From assembly GCF_039519235.1 (NCBI RefSeq), contig NZ_CP154351.1:2542001-2606000 (forward strand): a stretch of 64,000 nt of DNA, read 5' to 3'. Shown in pieces: positions 1 through 8,843 of the stretch. The notes below the pieces were generated by a model. It ran no database searches. It was not told the origin of the DNA and worked only from the letters and a program-made list of their open reading frames with translations. Position 1 is the stretch's first letter. Each line of letters begins with the position of its first letter. The stretch comes from Micrococcus sp. 2A. GTDB taxonomy: Bacteria > Actinomycetota > Actinomycetes > Actinomycetales > Micrococcaceae. The position numbers were made by a program, and so were the translations under genes.

Positions 1-573
1 CAGCCGCTGCACGAGCGACATCGCGGTCTCCTCGAGGAGACCGGTGGGGCGGTCATGCTCGTCCACGTGGATGTGCCCGCCCTCGGGCTGCTGCATGACC
101 TGCTCGGAGATCCCGGCCATGTACAGCACCGCACCGGACACCGTGAACGCGTGCCCGGTGTTGTGGCGGATCAGCACGGGGCGCCCGTTCGCGGCCGCAT
201 CGAGGCCGTCGCGGTCCGGCTCGGGCCCGGTGAGGTGGCCCGGGTCGTAGCCCGTGCACGTGACCCACGCGCCGGGGATCAGCTCGTCGGCGCGGGCCCG
301 CACGAGCCGGTAGACCTCCTCGGTGCTCGTCGCATGCTCGAGGTCCACGTCGAGCATGCTCTGCCCGAACCACACGCTGTGCGCGTGGGCGTCGTTGAAG
401 CCGGCCACGACCGTCCGCCCCCGCGCGTCGAGCCGCTCCCGGGCGGTGAGCCCGTCGAGCTCCTCGTCCACCCCGACGACGAGCCCGCGCCACACGCCCA
501 GGCGCCGGGCGTGCGGTCGGGCGGGGTCGCCGGTGCGGATGCGGGCGTTGTCCACGATGAGGTCGAGCTGCAT
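1..573 (-). CDS. Amidohydrolase family 3 (YtcJ-like), N-terminal part
   Basis: This gene begins at the ATG at 573 and runs off the left edge, so only 191 codons are visible. The protein opens with the short beta-sandwich strand typical of metal-dependent amidohydrolases, followed by a metal-binding DAHAH motif at residues 61-65, the HxH pair of the TIM-barrel site. The downstream sequence (a CTGYDPGHL segment, then RPVLIRHNTGHA) fits the YtcJ/amidohydrolase_3 family, which hydrolyses C-N bonds in varied amides; the substrate cannot be told from sequence. An AGGAG lies just before the start codon. The next gene, an alpha/beta hydrolase, lies 68 bases upstream on the same strand, so the two may be co-transcribed. 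Confidence 0.85.
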   Translation of the reverse strand, partial: MQLDLIVDNARIRTGDPARPHARRLGVWRGLVVGVDEELDGLTARERLDARGRTVVAGFNDAHAHSVWFGQSMLDVDLEHATSTEEVYRLVRARADELIPGAWVTCTGYDPGHLTGPEPDRDGLDAAANGRPVLIRHNTGHAFTVSGAVLYMAGISEQVMQQPEGGHIHVDEHDRPTGLLEETAMSLVQRL

Positions 574-641
574 GGGTCCGGGTCTCCTGGGCGGTCGGCG
601 GATCGGGCGGTGGGCGGATCGGGCGGCGGGCGGCGGGCGGA

Positions 642-1475
642 TCAGGACGCGACGTTCCGGGCCACCAGCGCCGCCCATGCCCGGACGAGGGCGTGCACGG
701 CCTCCGGCTGGTCCAGGTGCAGGTTGTGCCCGGCCGCGTCGAGGGCCGTGTACGTGGCGCGCGGATAGTGCGCCAGCAGCCCGAACTGGTCGCGGAATCC
801 CACCAGGTGGTCCTCCCGGCCCGTGAGGATCAGCGCGGGCGCCTCGAAGGTCTCGGCGCTCTCCTCCGGCACCTCGGGGAGGACGTATCGTGCGGAGAGG
901 CGCTCCACGGCGTCCTCGTCCACGAGGCGGATGCCGGGCAGCGCGTTCGCACGGAACCGCTCCCACGTGTCCGGGGTCAGGCGCGGGGACATCTCGAGGA
1001 ACGGCGCCGCGTCGTCGGGATCGAGGCCGTCCAGGAACGCGGCGTCGCGCTCGCGCACCACGAGCTCCTCGCGGTCACGCTCGTCCTCGTCCGGATCGAC
1101 GACGGGCGCCAGCAGCGCCAGCCCCACCACCTGCGCCGCGAACACGGCCGCCGCGTGGCGGGCGAGGAGCCCGCCGAGGGAGTTGCCCAGGAGGGCGAAC
1201 GGGCGCTCCCCGACCTCCTCGCGCAGCCAGGCGAGGAGCCAGTCGGCCAGCTCCGGGAGGCCGCCGTCGCCGTCGAGGGCGGCGGTGCGGCCGAAGCCGG
1301 GCAGGTCCACGTAGATCCGCTCGAACGCGCCGGCCTCGGCCAGGGCGTCGTCGAGGGGCAGCAGGAGGCGGTGGTCCACGCCGTTGCCGTGGACGAGCAC
1401 CAACGGGGTGCCCGTGCCGCGGCGGACGACGTGCGGATGCTCGGGAGTGCGGGTGGGCACGGTGCGATCGGTCAT
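642..1475 (-). CDS. Alpha/beta hydrolase
   Basis: A 277-residue cytoplasmic protein of the alpha/beta-hydrolase fold. It shows the oxyanion motif HGNG at residues 29-32, the nucleophile elbow GNSLGG at 97-102 (Ser99), an acid-loop candidate in LTGREDHLVG and a catalytic His in DAAGHNLHL near the C terminus, so the triad looks complete. Length is normal for the family. The start at MTDRTVP (1475) is preferred: the open frame continues upstream on paper but that stretch is antisense to the membrane-protein and symporter genes. Substrate unknown. It is divergent from the Pr6Pr gene, with 60 bases between the two starts. Confidence 0.85.
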   Translation of the reverse strand: MTDRTVPTRTPEHPHVVRRGTGTPLVLVHGNGVDHRLLLPLDDALAEAGAFERIYVDLPGFGRTAALDGDGGLPELADWLLAWLREEVGERPFALLGNSLGGLLARHAAAVFAAQVVGLALLAPVVDPDEDERDREELVVRERDAAFLDGLDPDDAAPFLEMSPRLTPDTWERFRANALPGIRLVDEDAVERLSARYVLPEVPEESAETFEAPALILTGREDHLVGFRDQFGLLAHYPRATYTALDAAGHNLHLDQPEAVHALVRAWAALVARNVAS

Positions 1476-1535
1476 GGGGTGAGCGTACGAGGCCGTCGCT
1501 GGCGTCCGGTGCGTCCGCGGCCCCAGGATGGGCGC

Positions 1536-2240
1536 ATGATCGACCCCACCCCCACCGCCGTCACGGCGACGGCCCGGCTCGCCTTCGCCGTCGCCGCCGT
1601 GCTGTCTCTCGGCGGGAACCTGCTCTCGTTCTGGATCGGCTGGCACAAGGACTCGGACCTGGACGCGGGGGCGGGCTACTCGCACGTGTTCGCGCACGGG
1701 TGGGAGAACCTGCTGAACCAGCCGACGTACTTCACGTTCCTCTCCAACTTCCTCGTCGGGATCACGTCTCTGCTGCTGGCGCTGCGCCTGCACCGGCCCT
1801 CCACCCTCGTCCGGGTGCTGCGGCTGACGGGCGTGGCGTGCATCGTGATCACGGGCGTGGTGTTCAACCTGCTGCTGCGCGACGGCCCCTCGGCCACCCC
1901 GCTCGAGGGGTTCAACGACACGGTGCAGCACATCGTCACCCCGATCCTGACGCCGCTCCTGTGGGCCGTCGTCGGCCCGCGGCGGCAGGTGACGTGGCGC
2001 GTGGTGGGGCTCTCCACGGTCGTTCCGCTCGCGTGGCTGGCGTTCACCCTGGTCCGCGGACCGTGGCTGGACTGGTATCCCTACACGATCCTCGACGTCC
2101 CCCGGCTCGGCTACGGCGGGGTGCTGGTCTACGTGGTGGCGATCCTCGGGTTCTTCGTGGCCGTGGCCGCGCTGCTGCGCGGCGCCGACGCGGCCCTGGC
2201 GCGCGCCGGCGCCGGGGTGGGGGCGGACCGCCGTCGGTGA
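1536..2240 (+). CDS. Pr6Pr family integral membrane protein
   Basis: A 234-residue protein with about six hydrophobic segments, beginning TARLAFAVAAVLSLGGN and ending VYVVAILGFFVAVAALL, with a short Arg-rich C-terminal tail. The segment TYFTFLSNFLVGI and the later HIVTPILTPLLWAVVGPR and WYPYTILDV match the Pr6Pr (FAR-17a/AIG1-like) family; in relatives the conserved Thr and His lie in membrane segments, but the reaction is not established for the bacterial members. The start at 1536 is chosen because it gives a clean first membrane helix and has AGGATGG just upstream; the longer open frame is antisense to the hydrolase. Confidence 0.8.
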   Translation: MIDPTPTAVTATARLAFAVAAVLSLGGNLLSFWIGWHKDSDLDAGAGYSHVFAHGWENLLNQPTYFTFLSNFLVGITSLLLALRLHRPSTLVRVLRLTGVACIVITGVVFNLLLRDGPSATPLEGFNDTVQHIVTPILTPLLWAVVGPRRQVTWRVVGLSTVVPLAWLAFTLVRGPWLDWYPYTILDVPRLGYGGVLVYVVAILGFFVAVAALLRGADAALARAGAGVGADRRR

Positions 2241-2308
2241 GCGACGGGGACCCTGAGCGGTCCCGAGGCTGAGCGGCGCCGACGGCGTCGGCCGCCGTCG
2301 TCGGCCGG

Positions 2309-3853
2309 TCAGCGCCCCCTCGGCGGGACGATCGCGATGGAGCGGGTGTCCGGGGCGGTGTCCGCCACGTGGTCCATGGCCGCCTGCACGTCGCCGGTGC
2401 GCTGGTACTCGGCGTGCACCTGGCGCCACAGGTGGGCGTTGCGGGCGCCGATCGTGTCCGGGTCCAGGATCGGGTCCTGGCCGGCGCGGCGCTGGCGGTC
2501 GTAGTCCTTCATGAGGCGGATCGCCATGGGGCTGAGCAGCACGAGCGCGAGGATGTTCACCCACGTGTACAGACCGACACCGAAGTCCGCGAGGGACCAC
2601 ACGAACGCGGAGGTCTGCACGGAGCCAAACACCATCGAGGCGGCCAGCAGCACGCGCGCGACGGCGATGCACGCCTTCTGCACGCCCTTGTCCGGGATCA
2701 GGTAGGCGAGGTTGGTCTCCGCGTAGAACGAGAAGGAGAGCAGCGTGGTGAAGGAGAAGAGGAAGACGGCGACCGCCACGAAGGCCGGCCCGAACGCCGG
2801 GAGGACCGTGTCCACGCCGGCCTGCACCCACGCCGGTCCCGCGTCGACGCCGGGCAGGTTCTGCGTCAATGTCGACTCCCCGTCCGGGCCCAGGACGTCG
2901 AAGCTGTTGGTGGCCAGGATGACCAGGCCGGTGACGGTGCAGACGAACAGGGTGTCCACGTAGGCGGAGAACGCCTGGGCCAGGCCCTGCTTCACCGGGT
3001 GGGACACGTGCGCGGCCGCGGAGGCCTGGGCGCCGGAGCCGGTGCCGATCTCCGTGGAGTACACGGCGCGGCGCACGCCCCACGAGACGGCCGCACCGAG
3101 GATGCCGCCGTAGATCGAGTGGGCGCCGAAGGCGCTCTCGACGATCATGGCGAACATCGCGGGGATCTGCTGCCACATCATGGCCACCACGAACAGGCCC
3201 ACGAGGATGTACGCCGCCGCCATGAAGGGGACGACGAGGCCGACCGTGCGGCCCAGCCGGTGCATGCCGCCGAACACGATGGCGCAGAAGAGGGCCGCCA
3301 TGGCCACGCCGACCCACAGCGGGTCCCAGCCCCACGCCGCCGTGGTGGCGGCCGTGACGGCGTTGGCCTGGATCTGCGGGCCGGTGACGACGGTGGCGAA
3401 CACGGTGGCCGCCGCATACGCGAAGGCCAGCCAGCGCCACTGCCGGCCCAGCCCCTCGAGGATGTAGTAGGCCGGGCCGCCGCGGTACTCGCCGCGGATC
3501 TTGTGCTTGTAGAGCTGCGCCAGGGAGCTCTCCGCGAGCGCCACCGGGGCGCCGACGATCGCCGTCACCCACATCCAGAAGAGGGCGCCCGGGCCGCCGA
3601 GGTGGATGGCCGCCGCGACGCCGGCGATGTTGCCCACGCCGATGCGTCCGCCGAGCGCCATGGCGAACGCCTGGAAGGAGCTCACACCCGCCGACGAGGA
3701 TCCGCCGTGGACCAGCTGGCCCACCATGTCCTTGACCAGCCGCACCTGCGGCACCGCCATGCGGATCGTGAAGTACAGGCCCAGGGCGAGGAGCCCGACG
3801 ACCATGGTGAGGCTCCACATGAGCTCGTTGGCGGACGTGATGAAGTTCTCCAT
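2309..3853 (-). CDS. Sodium:alanine/glycine symporter (AgcS family)
   Basis: A 514-residue polytopic membrane protein with about ten or eleven hydrophobic helices. The N-terminal half contains the family hallmark GGRIGVGNIAGVAAAI, followed by GGPGALFWMWVTAIVGA and RGGPAYYILEGLG, all typical of the AgcS/DagA sodium-coupled alanine or glycine importers. The later VYSTEIGTGSGAQASAAA segment is also characteristic. The length is normal. A plausible Shine-Dalgarno (GGGGGAT) precedes the ATG at 3853. The gene is monocistronic: the next gene downstream, Pr6Pr, is convergent. Which amino acid is carried cannot be decided from sequence. Confidence 0.92.
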   Translation of the reverse strand: MENFITSANELMWSLTMVVGLLALGLYFTIRMAVPQVRLVKDMVGQLVHGGSSSAGVSSFQAFAMALGGRIGVGNIAGVAAAIHLGGPGALFWMWVTAIVGAPVALAESSLAQLYKHKIRGEYRGGPAYYILEGLGRQWRWLAFAYAAATVFATVVTGPQIQANAVTAATTAAWGWDPLWVGVAMAALFCAIVFGGMHRLGRTVGLVVPFMAAAYILVGLFVVAMMWQQIPAMFAMIVESAFGAHSIYGGILGAAVSWGVRRAVYSTEIGTGSGAQASAAAHVSHPVKQGLAQAFSAYVDTLFVCTVTGLVILATNSFDVLGPDGESTLTQNLPGVDAGPAWVQAGVDTVLPAFGPAFVAVAVFLFSFTTLLSFSFYAETNLAYLIPDKGVQKACIAVARVLLAASMVFGSVQTSAFVWSLADFGVGLYTWVNILALVLLSPMAIRLMKDYDRQRRAGQDPILDPDTIGARNAHLWRQVHAEYQRTGDVQAAMDHVADTAPDTRSIAIVPPRGR

Positions 3854-3885
3854 GGGATCCCCCAGGTCGACGACGAGTCCGTGTG

Positions 3886-3891
3886 ACTATA
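3886..3891 (-). promoter_or_regulatory. Candidate -10 element of the AgcS gene
   Basis: Read on the minus strand the sequence is TATAGT, a strong -10 match in this GC-rich setting. It sits 33 bases upstream of the ATG, giving a leader of about 26 nt with a Shine-Dalgarno. No convincing -35 hexamer is visible. Confidence 0.45.
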
Positions 3892-3963
3892 CCCACACCC
3901 GAGCCGGTGACCTGGCCCGAGCCGTCAGGAGAGGGCGGCCGCGGCCCCCGGAGGGCCTGCGCC

Positions 3964-4959
3964 TCAGACCAGCCCCTTCTCCTTCAGCCAGGCCGCGGCC
4001 ACCTCGGAGGGCTGCTTCTTCTCCGCGCCCGAGTTCTGCGCGTTCATGGCCATCAGGTCCTCGGTGGTCAGCTCCGCCTGCACGGCGTTGACGGCCTCCT
4101 TCACCGGGTCCGTGGCCTTGTCCTGCGCCATGATCGGCACCACGTTCTGCGGGGTGATCATGCCCGAGGGGTCCTCGAGGGTCACGAAGCCGTTGTCCTT
4201 GATGGCCGGGGTGGTGGAGAAGATGTTGGCCAGGTCCACGTCGCCGTCGGCGAGGGCGCGCACCGTGAGGGGGCCGCCGCCGTCGCTGATGGCGGTGAAC
4301 TCCATCGCGTCCTCCGGGACGCCGTAGACCTCGGTCAGCGCGCTCAGGCCGGCGCCGTAGTCGCGCTGGGCGAGCTCGGGCAGGCCGCCGATGCGCAGGG
4401 TGCCGTCGTAGTCCTTGAGCTGGTCGAGCGAGGTCAGGCCGTGCTCCTGCGAGAACTCGGCCGTCACGTTGTAGGAGTCCTTGTCCTGGGCCTCGGCGGG
4501 CTCGAGCATCACGAGGCCCTGCGGCAGGGCCGCGCGGAGGGCGTCGGCCACCTCCTGCGGGCTCGTGGCGGTGGCCTCCTTGTCGTAGAACCCCAGCAGG
4601 TTGCCGGTGTACTCGCCGATGAGGTCGATGGACCCGTCCTCGAGGGCGCTGAGGTACACCTCGCGCGCGCCGATCTGCATCTTGCGCTCCACGGTGATGC
4701 CCTTGGCCTCGAGGACCTGGGCGTAGAGCTCGCCGATGATCTCGGACTCCGCGAAGTTCGCCGAGCCCACGGTCACGGAGCCCGAGCCGCCCGCCGACGA
4801 CGACGACGCACCGGACGCGGCGGCCGTCGTCGGGGTGGAGGAGGCGAGGGGGTCGGAGCCGCCGCCGCACGCGGCGAGCAGCGGGGTGGCGGCCAGCAGG
4901 CCGAGGACGGCGCGGCGGCGGGGGTTCGGGACGGAGGCCTGGGAGAAGGCGGCGGCCAT
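3964..4959 (-). CDS. Glycine betaine/carnitine/choline-type ABC transporter substrate-binding lipoprotein
   Basis: A 331-residue exported lipoprotein. The N terminus has RRR at 14-16, a hydrophobic stretch and the lipobox LLAAC ending at Cys31, followed by a Ser/Ala/Gly linker. The mature part (VTVGSANFAESEIIGELYAQ, then LIGEYTGN and VTAEFSQEHGL) matches the OpuAC/ProX family that binds quaternary ammonium osmolytes and delivers them to the ABC permeases. It is the last gene of a four-gene operon, 31 bases after the second permease, an order (ATPase, permease, permease, binding protein) usual for Opu/Pro osmoprotectant importers. A Shine-Dalgarno-like GAAAGGA precedes the start. Confidence 0.93.
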   Translation of the reverse strand: MAAAFSQASVPNPRRRAVLGLLAATPLLAACGGGSDPLASSTPTTAAASGASSSSAGGSGSVTVGSANFAESEIIGELYAQVLEAKGITVERKMQIGAREVYLSALEDGSIDLIGEYTGNLLGFYDKEATATSPQEVADALRAALPQGLVMLEPAEAQDKDSYNVTAEFSQEHGLTSLDQLKDYDGTLRIGGLPELAQRDYGAGLSALTEVYGVPEDAMEFTAISDGGGPLTVRALADGDVDLANIFSTTPAIKDNGFVTLEDPSGMITPQNVVPIMAQDKATDPVKEAVNAVQAELTTEDLMAMNAQNSGAEKKQPSEVAAAWLKEKGLV

Positions 4960-4990
4960 GGTGGGGTCCTTTCGAATCGGGGAATGCGGC

Positions 4991-5692
4991 TCAGGCAGGT
5001 GCGCTTCCGGGGCCTGCGCCGCGGTGCGGGCGCAGTCCCCGAGGGGTCACGAGGCGTTGGGCGGTCAGCAGCACCGCGTCGGAGACGAGGGCCAGGAGGG
5101 CGATCAGCACGGCGCCGGCGAGCATGGTGGGGTAGTCCTGCACCGCGAGCGCGTCGAACAGGTAGCGGCCCAGCCCGCCGAGTCCGAGGTACGCGGCCAC
5201 GGACGTGGTGGCCAGCACCTGCAGGACGGCGGAGCGCAGCCCGCCGACGATCATGGGCAGGGCCAGCGGCAGCTCGACGGCGCCGATCAGCTGGGCGGTG
5301 GAGTGGCCGTGGGCGCGCGCGGCGTGGACCACCTCGCGGGGCACGGCCTGGAGTCCGGCGTACGTGCCGGCCAGCAGCGGGGGCACGGCGAGCACCACGA
5401 GCACGATCACGGTGGGGATGAGCGCCTGGCGCAGGCCGATCTGCAGCACGATCGCCAGGAATGTGAGCAGGCCGAGCGTGGGGAGGGCGCGGAGGGCGCT
5501 GGAGAGGGCGACGACGGCGCGCCGCCCCTTGCCCGTGTGCCCGATCCACACGCCCACCGGCAGCGCGATCGCGGCGGCGAGGAGCAGCGCCAGGGCGGAG
5601 TAGCCGAGGTGCTCGAGCACGCGGGCGGGCACGCCGTTCTCCCCGCTCCAGTGGGCGGGGTCGGCGAACCACGCGAACAGGTCCGCGATCAT
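4991..5692 (-). CDS. Osmoprotectant ABC transporter permease (second)
   Basis: A 233-residue membrane protein with about five or six hydrophobic segments. It contains the permease EAA-type loop (VVHAARAHGHSTAQLIGAVE, then LPLALPMIVGGL) that contacts the ATPase, and the TTSVAAYLGLGGLGRYLF stretch typical of OpuAB/ProW-like permeases. Its ATG overlaps the stop of the preceding permease by four bases (ATGA), so translation is probably coupled. The longer open frame upstream is a read-through of the other permease and ATPase in a shadow frame and was not used. Confidence 0.92.
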   Translation of the reverse strand: MIADLFAWFADPAHWSGENGVPARVLEHLGYSALALLLAAAIALPVGVWIGHTGKGRRAVVALSSALRALPTLGLLTFLAIVLQIGLRQALIPTVIVLVVLAVPPLLAGTYAGLQAVPREVVHAARAHGHSTAQLIGAVELPLALPMIVGGLRSAVLQVLATTSVAAYLGLGGLGRYLFDALAVQDYPTMLAGAVLIALLALVSDAVLLTAQRLVTPRGLRPHRGAGPGSAPA

Positions 5693-6438
5693 CGGGCGCC
5701 TCCCGTCGTCGCGGAGGCGTCGGCCGGCGCGGTGGCGGGGTCCCCGCCGAGGGCCAGGGCGGCCGCGGGCCCGGAGCGGGCGTGGTCCTCCGCGGGCGCC
5801 CGCCGGGCGCGCCGGGTCCACGGCATGAGCAGGGCGGCCAGGCCCACCAGGAGCGCGTCGACGGCGACGGCGAGGATCACCGTGCCCACGATCCCCGCCC
5901 CGATCTCGGCGAGGAAGGCGCGCGCGTACCCCTCCGTGAACAGGGAGCCGAGGGACTGCACGCCGATCAGCGCCCCCACGGAGACGAGCGAGAGGGTGGA
6001 GGCGCTGACCACGCGCAGACCCGCCAGGATCGACTCGCCGGCCTGCGGCAGCTCGACGCGCCAGAACAGCTGCCACGGGCTGTGGCCCTGGGCGCGGGCG
6101 GCGGTGAGCAGGTCGCCGTCGACGGCGTCGAATGCCTCGGAGGCGCTGCGCACCAGCAGGGCGGCGCCGTAGAGCGTCAGGGCGATCACCACGTTGAGCG
6201 GATCGAGGATCCGGGTCCCGATGAGGCCGGGGAGGATCACGAACACGGCGAGCGAGGGGATCGCGTAGACCACCCCGGAGCCGCCGAGCAGGAGGCGCCG
6301 GCCGATGCGGGAGGCGTTGGCCAGGCGGGCCACGGGGACGGCGATCAGCAGGCTCAGGAGGATGGCCGGGGCCGCGATGAGCACGTGGCGCAGCGCCAGC
6401 TCGCCGATGAGGTCGAGATTGCTCCAGATCCAGCTCAC
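5689..6438 (-). CDS. Osmoprotectant ABC transporter permease (first)
   Basis: A 249-residue integral membrane protein of the same binding-protein-dependent permease family as its downstream neighbour. The EAA-type loop is LTAARAQGHSPWQLFWRVEL, followed by PQAGESILAGLRVVSASTLS. A charged, Ala-rich C-terminal tail of about 40 residues is added beyond the last membrane segment. Start and stop overlap the flanking genes by four bases each, which makes a tightly coupled ATPase-permease-permease unit. With the neighbouring lipoprotein it should form a heterodimeric osmolyte importer. Confidence 0.92.
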   Translation of the reverse strand: MSWIWSNLDLIGELALRHVLIAAPAILLSLLIAVPVARLANASRIGRRLLLGGSGVVYAIPSLAVFVILPGLIGTRILDPLNVVIALTLYGAALLVRSASEAFDAVDGDLLTAARAQGHSPWQLFWRVELPQAGESILAGLRVVSASTLSLVSVGALIGVQSLGSLFTEGYARAFLAEIGAGIVGTVILAVAVDALLVGLAALLMPWTRRARRAPAEDHARSGPAAALALGGDPATAPADASATTGGAR

Positions 6439-7244
6439 GGGGCCACCAGGGTCCCGGCCACGCGGCCGGCGGCGTCGACGACGGTGGGCGTGCCCGCGCG
6501 CTCCTCCACGTGCAGGCGGCGCCGGTCCCCGCCCACGAAGCGGGCCACGAAGTCCGTGGCCGGGCGGAGCAGGACGTGCTCCCCCGTGCCGCGCTGCTCC
6601 ACGCGGGCGCCCTCGCGGAGCACGAGCACCTCGTCGCCGAGGAGGACGGCCTCGTCGACGTCGTGGGTGACGAAGAGGATGGTCTTGGCGAGCTCGCGCT
6701 GGATGCGCAGCAGCTCCGCCTGCAGGTCTGCACGGACCACGGGGTCCACGGCGCTGAAGGGCTCGTCCATGAGCAGGATGTCCGGGTCGGCCGCGAGCGC
6801 CCGGGCCACGCCCACGCGCTGGCGCTGGCCGCCGGAGAGCTGGGCCGGGTAGCGCTGCGCGAGCGCCGGGGTGAGGCCGACCATCTCCAGCAGCTCGTGG
6901 GCGCGGGTCTTCTCCGCGGCGCCGGCCCGGCCGGCCAGGCGCGGCACGGTGAGGACGTTGTCCAGCACGGTGCGGTGGGGCAGCAGGCCGGCGTTCTGCA
7001 TGACGTAGCCGATGCGGCGGCGCAGGGTCACGGGGTTCAGGGAGGCGACGTCCTCGCCGTCCACGAGCACGCGGCCGGCGGTGGGGTCCACCATGCGGTT
7101 GACCATCTGCAGGAGGGTGGTCTTGCCGCAGCCGGAGGAGCCGAGGAGCACGACCGTGGCGTGGCGCGGGATCTCCAGGCTGAAGTCCTCCACGGCGCGG
7201 GTGCCGTCCGGGAAGGTCATCCCCACGTGCTCGAACCGGATCAT
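6435..7244 (-). CDS. Osmoprotectant ABC transporter ATP-binding protein
   Basis: A 269-residue ABC ATPase and the first gene of the osmolyte operon. Walker A is GSSGCGKT at residues 35-42, the ABC signature LSGGQ is at 136-140, Walker B is ILLMDEP about 20 residues later, and the switch His lies in FVTHDVDEA. The RTVLDNVLTVPRL segment and the DEAVLLGDEVLVLR stretch are typical of OpuCA/ProV-like ATPases. It is shorter than classical OpuA/ProV because it ends soon after the catalytic domain and lacks the paired CBS domains that sense ionic strength in those proteins. Confidence 0.93.
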   Translation of the reverse strand: MIRFEHVGMTFPDGTRAVEDFSLEIPRHATVVLLGSSGCGKTTLLQMVNRMVDPTAGRVLVDGEDVASLNPVTLRRRIGYVMQNAGLLPHRTVLDNVLTVPRLAGRAGAAEKTRAHELLEMVGLTPALAQRYPAQLSGGQRQRVGVARALAADPDILLMDEPFSAVDPVVRADLQAELLRIQRELAKTILFVTHDVDEAVLLGDEVLVLREGARVEQRGTGEHVLLRPATDFVARFVGGDRRRLHVEERAGTPTVVDAAGRVAGTLVAP

Positions 7245-7374
7245 GCGGGGCCTCCAGGATCGTGACGCGGCGGTGCTGCCGGGCGCGCTCGGGACTCCAC
7301 CCTAGGACGCGCCCGCGGCGCGGGTACAGGGGCGGGGGGCGGAGGTGGACCGTCAGGGGGCCGCGCTCGACGCG

Positions 7375-7776
7375 TCAGCAGTCCCGGCGCATCACCAGCC
7401 GGGGCCGACCCGAGCCCTTGGCCTTCGTCTCCCCCACCACCGCGAAGCCGGCCTTGTCGAACATGGACCACGTGCCGGCGAAGGCCATGGTGAGGTCGAT
7501 CCGGTCCGGTGCAGCGCCGGCGTCGGCCGCGCGATTGGCGATGGGGTGGGCCTCGACGGCCGGGGCGCCGAGGCGCGGGATCTCCGTGCGCGGACTGATG
7601 CTGCACCAGGCCACGGGCTCGCCGTCGGCGTACCCGACGACGCCGGGCGCGACGTCCCGGGCCGCGAGCGCGCGCATGGCGTCCTCGCGGGTCTCGCCGA
7701 GCTCGCGCATCTGCGGGGCGGGCGGGCCGTGGGTGGTGCGATCCGGAAATGCCATGGGCTGACGCGGATAGCCCAT
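7375..7776 (-). pseudogene. GNAT acetyltransferase remnant with internal deletion
   Basis: The 133-residue frame keeps two pieces of a GNAT protein of the GYxDGEPVGWC class: GVVGYADGEPVAWCSISPRT near the middle and AFAGTWSMFDKAGFAVVGET at the end. In intact relatives these are separated by the acetyl-CoA-binding core (a V..R.GxGxG/A helix), which is missing here: the sequence jumps from EIPRLGAPAVEAHPI to the C-terminal piece. The N-terminal region is also shorter than in relatives. Without the cofactor motif the product cannot be an active acetyltransferase, so it is called a remnant, although the frame is still open. Confidence 0.6.
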
Positions 7777-7823
7777 GACAATTCCAGGTCGAGGTCGGCG
7801 CCCGGGGCATCAGACCTGCGGGT

Positions 7824-8681
7824 TCACCCCTCGAGCTCCCGCACCGTCGCGGCCAGCTCGATGCGACCCTCCATCGGGTCGGCCATGATCTGGCGCAGCT
7901 CGGCGTCGGCGAACGCGTCGTCGTCGAACGCCTCCATCAGAGCGATCATCGAGGGGTGCGGGAGCGCACCGCCGGGGGCGTCCTCGAGGAGGTCCACGTC
8001 CTGCTCGCCCGCGGTGAACGCCGCGTAGCGCTCCATGCGGCGCGGCAGCACGCCGGTGACGGTCTCGAAGCCCTCCGCCGCGAACGAGGGCGGTACCTCA
8101 CCCGCCACCGGCAGCGCGAGGACCATCTCGACCGTGGTCGCGCTCCGCGCGCCCGGACGCATCGCCGTCCACATCGGGCCCGCCGGCTGGAGGCCCGCGG
8201 CGACGGCGGCCTCGCCGAGCGCCCCGAACTGGTCGTTGGCCCCGGCGTTCGCCGCGTCGGCGTCGAGGGCGTCCAGGTGCAGCTCCATGACGACGCCGAC
8301 CCACGCGACGGCCTCGGCGGTGCGCTCCCGCACGACCGGCGCGCCGTCGTCGGGACCCTCGGCGTGCGCGCGGGCCAGGGTGAGGGCGCGGTCCTCCAGG
8401 TCGCGACGGCGCCGCAGCGCCTCTGCGTGCTCCTCCAGCAGGGCAGGCATCCGGTCGGGCTCCTCGAGGACCGCCTTGACGTCCTCCACCGCGAGCCCGG
8501 CGGCGCGCAGGACACGGATCTGCACGGCGGCCCGGACCTGACTCGGGGCGTAGCGGCGGTAGCCGGAGTGCGGGTCGACGTCGACGGGCGCGAGCAGGGC
8601 GCGATCGTCGTAGAATCGAAGGGCCTTCACGGACAGGCCTGTGGCGAGTGCGAACTCGCCGATGCTCATCAGGGCGGTCAT
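7824..8681 (-). CDS. MerR family transcriptional regulator with GyrI-like effector domain
   Basis: A 285-residue regulator. Residues 5-75 are a MerR winged helix (SIGEFALATGLSVKALRFYD, then SGYRRYAPSQVRAAVQIRVL), followed by a coiled-coil dimerisation helix rich in Glu/Arg/Leu and a C-terminal domain of about 150 residues that resembles the GyrI-like/SOUL effector-binding fold of BmrR-type multidrug sensors. Such proteins bind a palindrome within a long promoter spacer and twist it when a ligand is bound. The ATG at 8681 has GAGAGGATC upstream. No obvious target gene lies beside it; the alcohol dehydrogenase upstream is on the same strand. Confidence 0.85.
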   Translation of the reverse strand: MTALMSIGEFALATGLSVKALRFYDDRALLAPVDVDPHSGYRRYAPSQVRAAVQIRVLRAAGLAVEDVKAVLEEPDRMPALLEEHAEALRRRRDLEDRALTLARAHAEGPDDGAPVVRERTAEAVAWVGVVMELHLDALDADAANAGANDQFGALGEAAVAAGLQPAGPMWTAMRPGARSATTVEMVLALPVAGEVPPSFAAEGFETVTGVLPRRMERYAAFTAGEQDVDLLEDAPGGALPHPSMIALMEAFDDDAFADAELRQIMADPMEGRIELAATVRELEG

Positions 8682-8843
8682 GGGGTGATCCTCTCTCGGG
8701 GGTGCTCCCAGCGTGGGCGCTCCTCCAAGGGGAGGGTCAAGGCGGATCCGGGCGGTCTTGGCGTGGAACGCCTCGGCTCGAGACGCCCGGCACGATTGCG
8801 GGCGCGGGGCACGGGCGGCGAGACGAGTCGGCCCGCCGACACC

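Noticed and set aside
642..3896. One 1084-codon open frame joining the alpha/beta hydrolase with upstream sequence
   Set aside because: Only the last 277 codons make protein sense; the upstream part is antisense or out of frame to the Pr6Pr and AgcS genes and is Arg/Gly-rich shadow sequence.
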